In this document: positions 35,043 through 43,642 of the stretch, in pieces
Layout: every line of letters begins with the position of its first letter
Numbering within the stretch: the stretch's first letter is position 1
Assembly: GCA_963720235.1 (NCBI GenBank)
Contig: OY970389.1
Span: 3,162,001 to 3,226,000 of the forward strand
Length of the DNA: 64,000 nt
Source of the DNA: JACMLC01 sp963720235
GTDB taxonomy: Bacteria > Acidobacteriota > Blastocatellia > Pyrinomonadales > Pyrinomonadaceae
Direction: 5' to 3'
Notes under the pieces: generated by a model
Databases searched by the model: none
Seen by the model: only the letters and a program-made list of their open reading frames with translations
Told to the model about the DNA's origin: nothing
Translations under genes and position numbers: made by a program

Positions 35043-35155
35043 TTTAGATTTTTGATTTGCGATTTTTGATTTTTGATTGGATAAGGATAAAGACTTTACA
35101 AAATAAATCTTTAGTCCGCTTTCAATCGCAAATCAAAAATCAAAAATCGCAAATT
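35043..35155. repeat. Inverted heptamer-arm element, ATTTTTG class, CDF/cdaA junction
   Basis: Arms of ATTTTTG and ATTTGCG words at about 35043-35078 and 35130-35155. The spacer (GGATAAGG...TTTAGTCCGC) is recognisably similar to the spacer of the element at 52396-52508. It spans the whole gap from 3 bp past the CDF stop to the cdaA start. Confidence 0.85.
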
Positions 35156-35158
35156 CCT

Positions 35159-36124
35159 CTATCCGATATGCTGCGGTATCGGTCGCTGCACGTCGCTTTC
35201 GCTCTCGCGCGCGATCTCAAGAAAAATCATATCCACTTTCGGCTCGGCCTCTTTGATTAAGGCTTCAATCTCTGCGACGGTCTGTTCAATCTCGTCCGTC
35301 TTGAGATTGTCGCGCAGGTTGATGCTCGCGTTAATCAATATTTGCTTCGGGGCCAGATGCATTGTCAAAAGCTCTACGACCTGCACGACGTTCGGATGCT
35401 TGAGAATGGCTTGCCGGATTAACTCTACTGACTTCGATGTTGCGGCCTCTCCGAGCAGGAGGCCGCGCGATGAGCGAGCCAGCGAGAAGGCGACGATGGC
35501 TAAGACGACTCCGATAGTCATAGAGGCCACGCCGTCCCAGTACGCGCCGGGAGCTTGGTTGCCGCCAAACGCAGGGCCGACCTGATGGTCTGTCAGATAG
35601 ATGCCTATCCATGCGATGATGATGCCGAGCAGCGCGGCTGTATCTTCAAAGAGCACGGTCTTGGCCGTCGGGTCTTTCGATTCACGCAGGTACTGCATGA
35701 AGGTCATGCCTTCGTGATGCGCCTCCTTCATCTCCTGATAAATCGCCAGGCCGATTGAGCCTGCTTCGAGCACCAGCGAGATTCCCAAGACCCAGTAGGC
35801 CCACGCCAGATTTTCCGGCGCGTGCGGATGCGTCAGCTTCTGATAGCCTTCATAGAGCGCATAGGTCGCGCCCACGCCGAAGATAAAAATCGCCGCGATG
35901 AACGACCAGAAGAAACGCTCCTTGCCATAGCCGAACGGATGCTTTTCGGATGCAGGGCGTTTATAGAAACGTAGGCCCAGCAATAAAAAGACCTGATTGG
36001 TCGTATCCGCCAACGAGTGTAAAGACTCTGCCATCATGCCTGATGAACCTGTCATCACGGCGGCGATGAACTTTAGGATAGTAATCAACCCATTGGCAAA
36101 AAGTGCGCCAAGCACTGCCAGCAT
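35159..36124 (-). CDS. Cation diffusion facilitator (CDF) transporter
   Basis: 321 residues. Six predicted transmembrane helices (about 1-230) with the CDF metal-site motif HSLAD (36-40) in helix 2 and ED-T-A-A-L (helix 5, where many zinc transporters have HxxxD). A cytoplasmic C-terminal domain (about 235-310) follows. The pattern, including FYKRPASEKHPFGYGKERFFW, resembles the ZnT9-like branch. Probably exports a divalent metal such as Zn, Mn or Co; the exact ion cannot be read. ATG 36124 has AGGAGA about 10 nt upstream. Confidence 0.88.
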   Translation of the reverse strand: MLAVLGALFANGLITILKFIAAVMTGSSGMMAESLHSLADTTNQVFLLLGLRFYKRPASEKHPFGYGKERFFWSFIAAIFIFGVGATYALYEGYQKLTHPHAPENLAWAYWVLGISLVLEAGSIGLAIYQEMKEAHHEGMTFMQYLRESKDPTAKTVLFEDTAALLGIIIAWIGIYLTDHQVGPAFGGNQAPGAYWDGVASMTIGVVLAIVAFSLARSSRGLLLGEAATSKSVELIRQAILKHPNVVQVVELLTMHLAPKQILINASINLRDNLKTDEIEQTVAEIEALIKEAEPKVDMIFLEIARESESDVQRPIPQHIG

Positions 36125-36253
36125 CTATAGTTGTCTCCTCTGATTTAGGAAATGAAGCTCCGCTTGGATTATCTACGAAAAATGGATGTAAGACAACGAT
36201 GGCATGGAAAGCGGAGCACGAGACAGATGAAGAACGCGGAATAAAAGCTCTTT

Positions 36254-36284
36254 CATCCTTCGACAAAACTCAAAAAGAAGGATG
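36254..36284 (-). terminator. Candidate terminator of the M50 protease gene
   Basis: CATCCTTC (36254-36261) and GAAGGATG (36277-36284) form an 8-bp stem about 30 bp past the M50 gene stop on the minus strand. The following U-content is modest. Confidence 0.4.
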
Positions 36285-36312
36285 TTCTAAACTTTTAATT
36301 CCGATGCCTGCT

Positions 36313-37428
36313 TTACTTTTTTATCTTGAGTTGCCCGCGTTGGAGAAAGCCTACGAGCGCGCCCTTTGCATCAATGACTGCGAGCGCGCCGATGCCGTTG
36401 CGCTGCATGATTTCGTTGGCGCGTGCAATGGGCGTCGAAGTCGGAACAAAAAGTTGTGGAGAAACGGGGCGCATGATTTCGCTTGCGCGCACCTGTCGCC
36501 AGCGTTCGCGCGGAATAGCTTTTAAATCTTCCAGAGTCAGGATGCCATGCAGGCGGCTATCGCGTGCGACCAGAAAAGATGTCTGCCGGTGCATAGGCAG
36601 AATCGCATCCACGAAATGAGAGACGAGCACATCCGGCTCAATCGTCACGGGCGCGCTCATCGCATCCGCCACGGTCGCCTGCTCAAGTCCCTCCATATTT
36701 TTGATAACGCCTGATGCTGCATCAAGCAGAAAGAGTCCGATGAGCACAGTCCACAAGCCCGTGAAAAGATCGCTGCGCGCGATGACGATAAAGACGCCGA
36801 AGGCAATCAAGGCAAAAGAGATGACCTGACCGAAGCGGCCCGCGATGCGCGTCGCATCGGCTATCTCCTTGCCTCTGTGCCAGAGAAAAGCGCGCAGCAC
36901 TCGCCCGCCGTCGAGAGGATAACCGGGAAAGAGATTAAAGACGGCCAGTAGAAGATTGCCGAAGAAGACTATGAAGAAGACAGAGGCCGCGCTTGGATAG
37001 CCGACCTTTCCTGCAATCAGCATCCCCGCAAAAGAGAGCACGGCGAAGAGAAAACTGGCGGCTGGCCCAGCGATAGCGATGCGAAATTCCGCGCCCGGAC
37101 TTTCCGGCAAACTCCTCAATCTCGCCAAGCCGCCGAAAGGATGCAGGACAATCTCTTCCGTCTCAATTCCTTCGACGCGCGCCATCAGCGCGTGCGAGAG
37201 TTCATGACCGAAGACAGAGAGAAAGAGCGCAAGCGTTGTCACTACGCCGAGCACTAAAGCCACCGGAAGATTCGAGGCCGGAAGCGTCGCCGTCCCGTGC
37301 CTGAGGTTTGCGACAATCAGCCACAAGACCACTGCGAAGACTAAGAACCAGCGATAGTCTATCCGCACAGGTATCCCATAGACGCGCGCCACCGAAATCT
37401 GCTTATGAAAAAACTTGAGAAGGTTCAT
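36313..37428 (-). CDS. M50 site-2-protease-family protein with CBS domains
   Basis: 371 residues. An intramembrane metalloprotease with HELSH at 75-79 and the second zinc motif NLFPGYPLDGGRVLR near 163-177. About six transmembrane helices fill residues 10-220. A pair of CBS domains (about 240-370) follows, which often bind adenine nucleotides and regulate activity. This is the rip/SpoIVFB-like branch of S2P. The start ATG 37428 is preferred over the in-frame GTG at 37437. Substrate, perhaps a membrane-bound regulator, is unknown. A MITE copy begins 21 bp upstream of the start codon. Confidence 0.88.
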   Translation of the reverse strand: MNLLKFFHKQISVARVYGIPVRIDYRWFLVFAVVLWLIVANLRHGTATLPASNLPVALVLGVVTTLALFLSVFGHELSHALMARVEGIETEEIVLHPFGGLARLRSLPESPGAEFRIAIAGPAASFLFAVLSFAGMLIAGKVGYPSAASVFFIVFFGNLLLAVFNLFPGYPLDGGRVLRAFLWHRGKEIADATRIAGRFGQVISFALIAFGVFIVIARSDLFTGLWTVLIGLFLLDAASGVIKNMEGLEQATVADAMSAPVTIEPDVLVSHFVDAILPMHRQTSFLVARDSRLHGILTLEDLKAIPRERWRQVRASEIMRPVSPQLFVPTSTPIARANEIMQRNGIGALAVIDAKGALVGFLQRGQLKIKK

Positions 37429-37449
37429 AAAGCCCACAGCAATCTATTT

Positions 37450-37649
37450 AACTTAAGTTGTGAATGAGAAATGGCTTCAGCCATCTTGCTGTGCGGAGAG
37501 TCTCTGACTTTCCGTTGCCTGCTGCTTCTCAATCATTCAGCGAGGCTGAGCCTCGCTGAATGATTGAGGCCACAGTTGCCGGAAAAGCAAAGCTTTTCCG
37601 CACAGCAAGGTGGCAAGCCACCTCCCCTTATTATCTGGCAACCTGGATT
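37450..37649. mobile_element. MITE-like multi-hairpin element, copy 1
   Basis: 200 bp that align, in opposite orientation, with 43102-43307. It is composed of successive palindromes: GGCTTCAGCC, a 17-bp-arm perfect palindrome centred near 37548 (37531-37565), and CGGAAAAGC-AAA-GCTTTTCCG near 37577-37597. Longer outer arms also pair (CTTGCTGTGCGGA near 37485 with its complement near 37600). Its ends are diverged versions of the terminal repeat in copy 2. It codes for nothing plausible. It fills most of the gap 37429-37712. Confidence 0.75.
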
Positions 37650-37712
37650 AGTTATGCATCTTATCTTTAAGATTAGACACCGGGCCGCAGAGTGATGTTC
37701 CTCATCTCTTTC

Positions 37713-39911
37713 TCACTCAATCGTAATCTTAGTTTGCTGCATGGCGGTCGTGCCAGCAAGCTGGTCTTTGACTGTGACCTGTAAAATGTATTGGCCCGCC
37801 GGAAGCGTGCGGAGTTGGATTTCGCCTCCGTAAGCAATGCGCGCGGCATCCTGTGTTGTGCCAGTGACTTTGTTCCAGGGAGTCGTGAGCATTTGTTGGC
37901 CCGCGCGCAGTAGTTGAGATTGAAGCAGAACATCCGGCGGCAAGTTGCCGTTCGGGCCGCGACCAGCGTTGTAGATGAATGTGATGAAGCGTAGCGGCGA
38001 GTGGCGCATGAAGCGATGGTCAACGCTGAACTGCGCCTGCTCTGATGCGTCCTGACTATTTGCCGCCGCGCGAGACGGGACGCTTTGCAGTCCGACAATC
38101 AAGCTGCTCAGGCTAAGCTTGCGGGAAGATAAATCAGGAATCTCAATCCACTGCCGCGCGCTGCCTACGAGCCCGCTCCGGCTATCGCGCGCCGCAACCA
38201 GCATTTGATAAAGTCCGGGCTCGATGGTTGGAAAGCGATGGTTATAAAAAGTTTTCCGGTCATCCGCGTCCGCATCGTCAGAAGCTCTGGCATTAATCTT
38301 GAGGCGCGTCTGAAAATTGCCAATAGCTTTTCCTTTATCATCGAATAAGAGACCGGCCACATCAACCGCCGCGACACGTTTGCCTTCCGCCATTTCATAA
38401 TTCAGATTGCCGCCATCCAACTGCACGGAAGCAGTGAGCACTATGCCGTGCTCAGGCGTGTCCAGATAGATAGCTGAAAGCGAAGTCGGAATTTCTCTCT
38501 TGGGAGACTGCGAGGCGAGAGCTTGAAGCAGATGTTGCTGCGGAGATTTTGTCTCCGGTTGCGACTTCTCCGCAGGCTTTTGTGCGGTCGCGGCACTGGT
38601 TTTCAAAAACCCGCGCGGCAGTCGCACAGTCAATTCAGGATGGCCCACAACCCGCACGCTGATGTTCTTGAAATCCTTGCTCGTCTGCTCCTCAGACGAA
38701 GGACGCCACGCCAGCAGATAATAGTTCGCAGTCTCTTCTAAAATCTTGTTGACCCAAGGGCCGAAGGTATTCTGATTGCGCAGAGCGCGCCCGCCCGTGT
38801 CAGCCGCCAATGCATTCAAAGCATCCTGCGCGGCGGCAGTCTCGCGCAAAGAGATGCCTTCGAGCCGCCCGTTCGCATCGAACGCCACATTGTTGGTCGC
38901 ATCGAGTTGCCCGCTCATGAGCCCGCTCGCGTCAATCGTATAGAGCACGATGCCTGCTCTCAAGGCTGCGTCAGTAATCTTATGAAGCCGTGCGCGCGGC
39001 TCTGCATTGCGCGGGCCTGTGTCGAGCAAAAATCCGTCCGAGACAAAGAAGGCGAGTTTGCGTCCCGGAAGTTGCGAAGCCGCGCGCATCAACTTCTCAA
39101 GCGCGCCATACGTGTTTGAAGTGACCTGCGCCGCCTGCAACAGAATCATCCGCGCGCGATTGGTTATCTCGACCTCGCAGGAGATGGCCTGATACCTGAT
39201 TGGCGCGCCCTTCAAACACTCTTTGACATAAAACCTCATGATGCGCGGGTCTTCACGACGCTCGATGGCGAGGGCCATGTATTCCGTCATCGGCGCGCTC
39301 TCGCGCGTCATGTCGCGTATGTTGTAAGGCTTATAGACGAGCCGCTTGACGGCTGCGCGCAGCATAGTCCTGCTCTCTGTGAACTGTTGTAAGAAACCTA
39401 TCTCGCCGCTCGTCGAAGCCAGCAAGACCGTATCGTCGTCGCTCATCTCGCTTTCGATGAACTGTGTGAGCATTTTGCGCGTGCGCGCCAGACTGTCAGG
39501 AGAAAGATGCAGGTCGTCTATAAAAAAGATGACGATGCGCCCGCGATTTTCAGAGGTCACTGGCGGAGTTTGATTGTTGTTGATAGCAAGCCGTGCCTGC
39601 TCTTGCGGGCTTCCGGCTCTAGTCTGCTCGAAGAAAGAGATGGGCTGCGGCTGGCCGTCAATCATTAACTCAAACTGCTCGCGCTGCAAGCCCTCTACAA
39701 AGCGGCCCTGCTTATCAAAGACCATGACATCCGTCTGCACAAGGTCGCTCTTGACACGCAAGACTTCATCGTCCTGCGCTTGAGCCGTTTGCTGACCATG
39801 AGCCAGCGTTGAGCAAACGACGAGACACATTAAGAGGAGAAAGTTTTTTCGGATATGGATAAGCACGTTCAATATTTTGTTTGAGAGGGACTTCAAATGC
39901 CGGGGAGACAA
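37713..39911 (-). CDS. Secreted VWFA-related protein (TIGR03436-like, Acidobacteria type)
   Basis: 732 residues. A signal segment lies near residues 22-40. The VWFA-related domain (about 50-350) matches the acidobacterial type: VDVMVFDKxGxFVxGLxxxxF-like start, then IVIFFIDDLHLS, LPGRKLAFFVSDGFLLD and ALAADTGGRAL. The C-terminal half (about 430-732) is an unrecognised beta-rich region. Expression and function of this family are not established; protein-protein binding outside the cytoplasm is likely. The start is uncertain: TTG 39911 gives the listed frame, and TTG 39896 or GTG 39866 would still keep a signal peptide. Confidence 0.82.
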   Translation of the reverse strand: MSPRHLKSLSNKILNVLIHIRKNFLLLMCLVVCSTLAHGQQTAQAQDDEVLRVKSDLVQTDVMVFDKQGRFVEGLQREQFELMIDGQPQPISFFEQTRAGSPQEQARLAINNNQTPPVTSENRGRIVIFFIDDLHLSPDSLARTRKMLTQFIESEMSDDDTVLLASTSGEIGFLQQFTESRTMLRAAVKRLVYKPYNIRDMTRESAPMTEYMALAIERREDPRIMRFYVKECLKGAPIRYQAISCEVEITNRARMILLQAAQVTSNTYGALEKLMRAASQLPGRKLAFFVSDGFLLDTGPRNAEPRARLHKITDAALRAGIVLYTIDASGLMSGQLDATNNVAFDANGRLEGISLRETAAAQDALNALAADTGGRALRNQNTFGPWVNKILEETANYYLLAWRPSSEEQTSKDFKNISVRVVGHPELTVRLPRGFLKTSAATAQKPAEKSQPETKSPQQHLLQALASQSPKREIPTSLSAIYLDTPEHGIVLTASVQLDGGNLNYEMAEGKRVAAVDVAGLLFDDKGKAIGNFQTRLKINARASDDADADDRKTFYNHRFPTIEPGLYQMLVAARDSRSGLVGSARQWIEIPDLSSRKLSLSSLIVGLQSVPSRAAANSQDASEQAQFSVDHRFMRHSPLRFITFIYNAGRGPNGNLPPDVLLQSQLLRAGQQMLTTPWNKVTGTTQDAARIAYGGEIQLRTLPAGQYILQVTVKDQLAGTTAMQQTKITIE

Positions 39912-39946
39912 TGACAGTCATAAGAGCACATTTCAAAAACCAATCA

Positions 39947-40063
39947 ACCTCTTCTTAGCGCGCTTATGTTTTTCTTTTCTTTGCGCCACCAGCGCGAAAC
40001 AACAACGAACGGTTCTCGCAAAGGCGCGAAGATAAAAGATAAGCTCGCAAAGAGTTGAATGAT
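39947..40063. repeat. Long inverted-arm element, TTTGCGCCACCAGCG class (copy B)
   Basis: Aligns over its length with copies A (28452-28570) and C (62530-62652). The similarity continues a few bases into TCTTGAGTTTT beyond the right edge. It sits between mreB and the VWFA gene. Confidence 0.85.
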
Positions 40064-40091
40064 TCAGTCTCTTGAGTTTTCAAACGAGCTT

Positions 40092-41195
40092 CTAAGTTTC
40101 AAACGCGCTGGCTTCGGCATCCATCAACGGGTGCGGCTCGTTGCGCGTGACTCGCCTCAGGAGCAAGGGTTCTTCGTACATCTGCTCTAGGCCGCGCACG
40201 ATGGCAAAGCGTGGCTCTTCGGAAGTTTTCACCGGGAGCTTGGTTTCGCCTTTGAGATATTCTTCTAAGCCTTCCATCTGCGCGCCGCCGCCTGTGAGGA
40301 TGATGCCGCGGTCATAGATGTCTGCGGCGACTTCGGGCGGAAGTTCCGCGAGCGTCTCGTTGACTGAGACGGCCAGCTTGCGTATCACAGGCTGCGCGAC
40401 GGCATAGACTTCTCCGGCTGTAATCTCAATCGCGCCGGGGCTTCCGGTCTGCACATCGCGCCCCTTGATTGTGACCTCGCGTCCCAAATCTTCCGGCACA
40501 GTCGCAGTTGCCAAATCAAGCTTCAAACGCTCAGCCGTGCGCGTGCCGATGGTCAGGCCGCGATGACGACGCACATGGTCAATGATGGCTGCGTTGATGT
40601 CCGAGCTTCCGATTCTCTCTGCGCGCGAGTGTACGATTGTGCCGTGCGCGATGACTGCGATGTTGGCTGTGCCGCCGCCAATGTCCACGACCGCAGAAGC
40701 ATGCTGGTCGTTAACGCGCACGCCCGCGCCAAAGGCTGCGGCCAATCCTTCCTCGACCATATAGACGCGACCGATGCGCGCATAATCTGCTGCGGCGAGA
40801 AGCGCGCGCTGCTCGACCTGCGTGACGCCGGAGAGGACGCTCATCACAGCGCGACGACTAAAATGCGAGACTCCGCTTCTGGCTTCGCGCACGAAATGAT
40901 TGAGCAGCGCGCGCGTGCGTTCAAAGTCCGCAACCACTCCGTCAACGAGTGGCGCAATGACAACTACATCGCGCGCCTCACGTCCCTGCATCTGCTGCGC
41001 TTCGTGTCCGAAAGCAATCACTTCGCCCGTCAGATTATTGACGGCCACGACCGAAGGCTCGTCCACAACCACGCCGCGCCCGCGCACGGCGATAATCGTG
41101 CTCGCAGAACCCATGTCTATCGCCATCGAATCAGAGACCAACTCACGCAAAGCGTGAAATCCCATGAACGCGGCTGTTTTACCCATGAAAGACAT
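40092..41195 (-). CDS. mreB: MreB/Mbl-like rod-shape actin homologue
   Basis: 367 residues. Bacterial actin that organises lateral wall synthesis. Typical MreB signatures are present: phosphate-1 MAIDMGSASTIIAVRGRGVV, DGVVADFERT, VDIGGGTANIAVI, and the adenosine motif ILTGGGAQMEGLEEYL. Length is normal. mreC, mreD and rodA are not adjacent, unlike the usual operon; instead an FHA-GAF-cyclase gene lies upstream on the same strand, joined by a heptamer element. Start is ATG 41195; ATG 41186 is possible. No clear Shine-Dalgarno sequence is visible. Confidence 0.92.
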   Translation of the reverse strand: MSFMGKTAAFMGFHALRELVSDSMAIDMGSASTIIAVRGRGVVVDEPSVVAVNNLTGEVIAFGHEAQQMQGREARDVVVIAPLVDGVVADFERTRALLNHFVREARSGVSHFSRRAVMSVLSGVTQVEQRALLAAADYARIGRVYMVEEGLAAAFGAGVRVNDQHASAVVDIGGGTANIAVIAHGTIVHSRAERIGSSDINAAIIDHVRRHRGLTIGTRTAERLKLDLATATVPEDLGREVTIKGRDVQTGSPGAIEITAGEVYAVAQPVIRKLAVSVNETLAELPPEVAADIYDRGIILTGGGAQMEGLEEYLKGETKLPVKTSEEPRFAIVRGLEQMYEEPLLLRRVTRNEPHPLMDAEASAFET

Positions 41196-41205
41196 ATCTT
41201 TTTTA

Positions 41206-41287
41206 AGTCTGGAGTCTCAGAGTCATGAGTCTGGAGTCAAAAGCTTTTTTCTTAAGACTCCAGACTCATGACTCCAGACTCATGACT
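41206..41287. repeat. Inverted heptamer-arm element, GACTCCA class, cyclase/mreB junction
   Basis: Arms of AGTCTGGAGTC and GACTCCAGACT words around an AAAAGC-T6 spacer. The cyclase stop codon (41280-41282, complement of TCA) lies inside the outer arm, and mreB starts about 10 bp past the other arm. Confidence 0.85.
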
Positions 41288-42947
41288 GCGGTTGCTGATG
41301 CCACTGCACTTCAAAGAGAGGCACTGGCTGCACGCGGTTTTTGACCGCGATTGGTTCAAGTGGGATGAGCGGATAACGGCATTTCGCTGCCTGCATCGCC
41401 GCGTCGCTCAACAAAATCTGTCCGCCTTTTGAATTGGATTCAAGACGCGCGGCAGTGTTGACAGTATCTCCGATAGCAGTGTATTCCGAACGTCTTTCAG
41501 AGCCTATGTAGCCAACGACAGCTTCGCCCGTATGCAGGCCGATGCCGATGGCGACTTCCGGCAGACCTTCTTCTATTAAATCTTCATTGATGCCCATCAC
41601 GCGACGCTGCATCGCCACCGCCGCGTTGAGCGCGTTCGTCGCATCCTCAGGCGTGGCCGTCGGCGCGCCGAACAGGGCCATCAATCCGTCGCCTAAATAT
41701 TTATCCAGCGTCCCGCCATGCGCGAAGATGATGTCGGTCATCGCGGAAAAATATTTGTTGAGAAGTTGGACGACCTTTTCCGGCTCCGCGTGTTCCGAGA
41801 GGCGCGTGAAGCCGCGTATGTCTGCGAAGAGGACTGTGATTTTTTGATTGACGCCGCCGAGCTTGAAAGACTCTGGATTTTCTAGCATCTGCCGCACAAC
41901 ATATTCCGGCAAAAATCGCCCGTAGTTGGCACGCGCCACTTCTTCGCGCGCGAGACGTTCATGCGCGCGAACATTTTCCACTGCAACTGCGGTCTGCGAA
42001 GCGACCGCGCTAATCAATTCCAAATCGTCCGGCGTAAAGGAAGCGAAAGGGTCTAGGCGGTCTGCGTAAATCGCGCCGTGCACGCCCGATTCAGCGACGA
42101 GCGGCGCGCAGATTGTCGAGCGCACGCCCTGCGAGACGATTGATTCAACACCCGCGAACTGCTCATCGGCAGCCGCGTCCTGCGAGAGCAAAGCGACTCT
42201 ATCCTGCATCACCTTGCGCGTGATTGTGCGACCGATGGTCAGCTTTTTAGCATGCGCTTCAAGTTTTTCATCACGCGCTTTAGTGGCAATCGGGAAGAGG
42301 CGCACTTCCTCATCGCCGCCGTCATTCGTCACCGTTCCATCCGCTAAGAGAGCTACAACGCGGTCTGCGGGCGTGACGCGAAAGATGATGTCCGTCGCTT
42401 TGGCAAAGATGGCGTTGAGGTCGAAGACAGAGCCTAAGGTCTTGCTCATTTCATAAAGCACGGCGAGAATGTCTGCCTTGCGCCGAAGCTCTTCCATCTC
42501 CCTGTCACGCGAAGAGGTGGTCGTCGGCTTTGAGCGCAAGACTGTTTGCAGCACATCGTTAGCGGAAATTAAAAGCTGCGTATGGCCGAGCGGTTTATCG
42601 TCATAACGCACTTCGGCTGTCGCGCGTTCTTCCGGCTGCTGCTCAAAGCGCAGTGTGCTCGCGCCGATGGTGACGCGGTCGCCGTTATTGAGCACGTGCT
42701 CAAAGCGCGGCTCGCCGTTGATAAAAACTTTATTCGCGCTCCGCCGTAGCTGGCCGTTCGCAAAGACGCCGTCCACCAGCTTGAACGTTCCTTCCTCATG
42801 AACGACATGCGCGTGATGACGCGAGGCGCGCGGGTCATCCAGCACGACGCAGTTGTCCGGCGCGCGGCCAATCGTGCAGAGCGTTTGCGGAGTCAGCGCG
42901 TACTCCCACTCGCGACCACTGGCATCTGTGATTTTGAGTAAAGCCAT
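41280..42947 (-). CDS. FHA-GAF-class III adenylate cyclase
   Basis: 555 residues. N-terminal FHA domain (about 20-100, IGRAPDNCVVLDDPRASRHHAHV) for phosphothreonine binding, a GAF domain (about 160-335), and a class III nucleotide cyclase domain (about 375-545). Metal aspartates are in FADIRGFTRLS and YLGDGLMALFG. The adenine-selecting Lys and Asp are present (TLDKYLGDG, AIGDTVNTAARLE), so cAMP is the expected product. No membrane segment. The FHA domain suggests control by a Ser/Thr kinase, none of which is in the window. Start is ATG 42947. The stop codon lies within the repeat element that links it to mreB. Confidence 0.92.
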   Translation of the reverse strand: MALLKITDASGREWEYALTPQTLCTIGRAPDNCVVLDDPRASRHHAHVVHEEGTFKLVDGVFANGQLRRSANKVFINGEPRFEHVLNNGDRVTIGASTLRFEQQPEERATAEVRYDDKPLGHTQLLISANDVLQTVLRSKPTTTSSRDREMEELRRKADILAVLYEMSKTLGSVFDLNAIFAKATDIIFRVTPADRVVALLADGTVTNDGGDEEVRLFPIATKARDEKLEAHAKKLTIGRTITRKVMQDRVALLSQDAAADEQFAGVESIVSQGVRSTICAPLVAESGVHGAIYADRLDPFASFTPDDLELISAVASQTAVAVENVRAHERLAREEVARANYGRFLPEYVVRQMLENPESFKLGGVNQKITVLFADIRGFTRLSEHAEPEKVVQLLNKYFSAMTDIIFAHGGTLDKYLGDGLMALFGAPTATPEDATNALNAAVAMQRRVMGINEDLIEEGLPEVAIGIGLHTGEAVVGYIGSERRSEYTAIGDTVNTAARLESNSKGGQILLSDAAMQAAKCRYPLIPLEPIAVKNRVQPVPLFEVQWHQQPQS

Positions 42948-43101
42948 AGCGATTCTTCTAGAAAGTTAACGGGCGCAACTTCCCTTTGCGCGCCAAAGCT
43001 GTCAACCGGCTAAGATAAATTATTTCGGAAACTCACGATTCACAATTTTACAGGCAAACGCTGTTTGAGACTAGCGGGATGTGACAAGCTTACATTTAGA
43101 T

Positions 43102-43307
43102 AACTCAAGTTGCCAGTTAACAGAGCGATGGCGGCTTGGCCGCAATGCTGTGCGGAACAGCTTTGCTTTTCCGATAGCTTTGGCTCCAACCATGTGCGAG
43201 GCTGAGCCTCGCATCTGGTCAGGAGGAGCAGCCAACGGAAAGTCAGAGACTTTCCACACAGCAGGCGGCTCAAGCCGTCATCGCTCTCATCATTAGCAAC
43301 TTGGGTT
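43102..43307. mobile_element. MITE-like multi-hairpin element, copy 2, with 4-bp target duplication
   Basis: 206 bp flanked by the direct repeat AGAT (43098-43101 and 43308-43311). Terminal inverted repeats are AACTCAAGTTGCCA at the left and the complement of AACCCAAGTTGCTA at the right, matching at 12 of 14 positions. Internal palindromes include GCGAGGCTGAGCCTCGC and GGAAAGTC-AG-AGACTTTCC. It is the reverse orientation of copy 1 at 37450-37649. No transposase is encoded, so it would need one from elsewhere. It lies in the 695-bp gap 42948-43642 between divergent genes. Confidence 0.8.
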
Positions 43308-43315
43308 AGATAATA

Positions 43316-43443
43316 AAGAGAACGTCTCCCGCAAAGACGCTGGTGGGCAAAGAAGGCGCGAAGAAAACATTTAAGATAAATAAGCATTCAACTCTTTGCG
43401 AGCTTTCTTTGCGTCTTTGCGCCTTCGCGGGAAATTTTCTTTA
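43316..43443. repeat. Inverted-arm element, GCGCAAAG octamer class (copy 2)
   Basis: Same class and core (GATAAATAAGCATTCAAC) as 18551-18670. It lies directly after the MITE target duplication and before the porin promoter region. Confidence 0.8.
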
Positions 43444-43471
43444 TTGTCTTCAAGAGTTTTCATCTTAAAAA

Positions 43472-43503
43472 TTAACCCGAATGTAACTTCCGCTCCATAT
43501 CAT
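43472..43503 (+). promoter_or_regulatory. Candidate Pho box and -10 of the porin gene
   Basis: TTAAC at 43472 and GTAAC at 43483 have an 11-bp period. A -10-like TATCAT begins at 43498, 15 bp after the start of the last unit, the same geometry as at the TonB-receptor and pstS promoters. Only two good units are present here, so this is the weakest of the three. Confidence 0.5.
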
Positions 43504-43642
43504 CGCCAGCTTGCATTCGGAATTGATATTCGCAATCCATACATCCGCCCGAAAATTCTTTCGAGCCTGAAAGGGCGAGGCACGGATGTTCACTCTTTCT
43601 AATCTGGGCTTCTATGTCGCCCTTCACCGAAAGGAGCGAAAC

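Noticed and set aside
40563..41228. 221-codon frame antisense to mreB
   Set aside because: The minus-strand frame encodes clear MreB; the antisense product is low-complexity His/Arg/Asp-rich and lacks a ribosome site.
43040..43387. Small open frames in the 43.0-43.4 kb gap
   Set aside because: They are translations of the MITE palindromes and the octamer element, with no ribosome site or protein-like composition.
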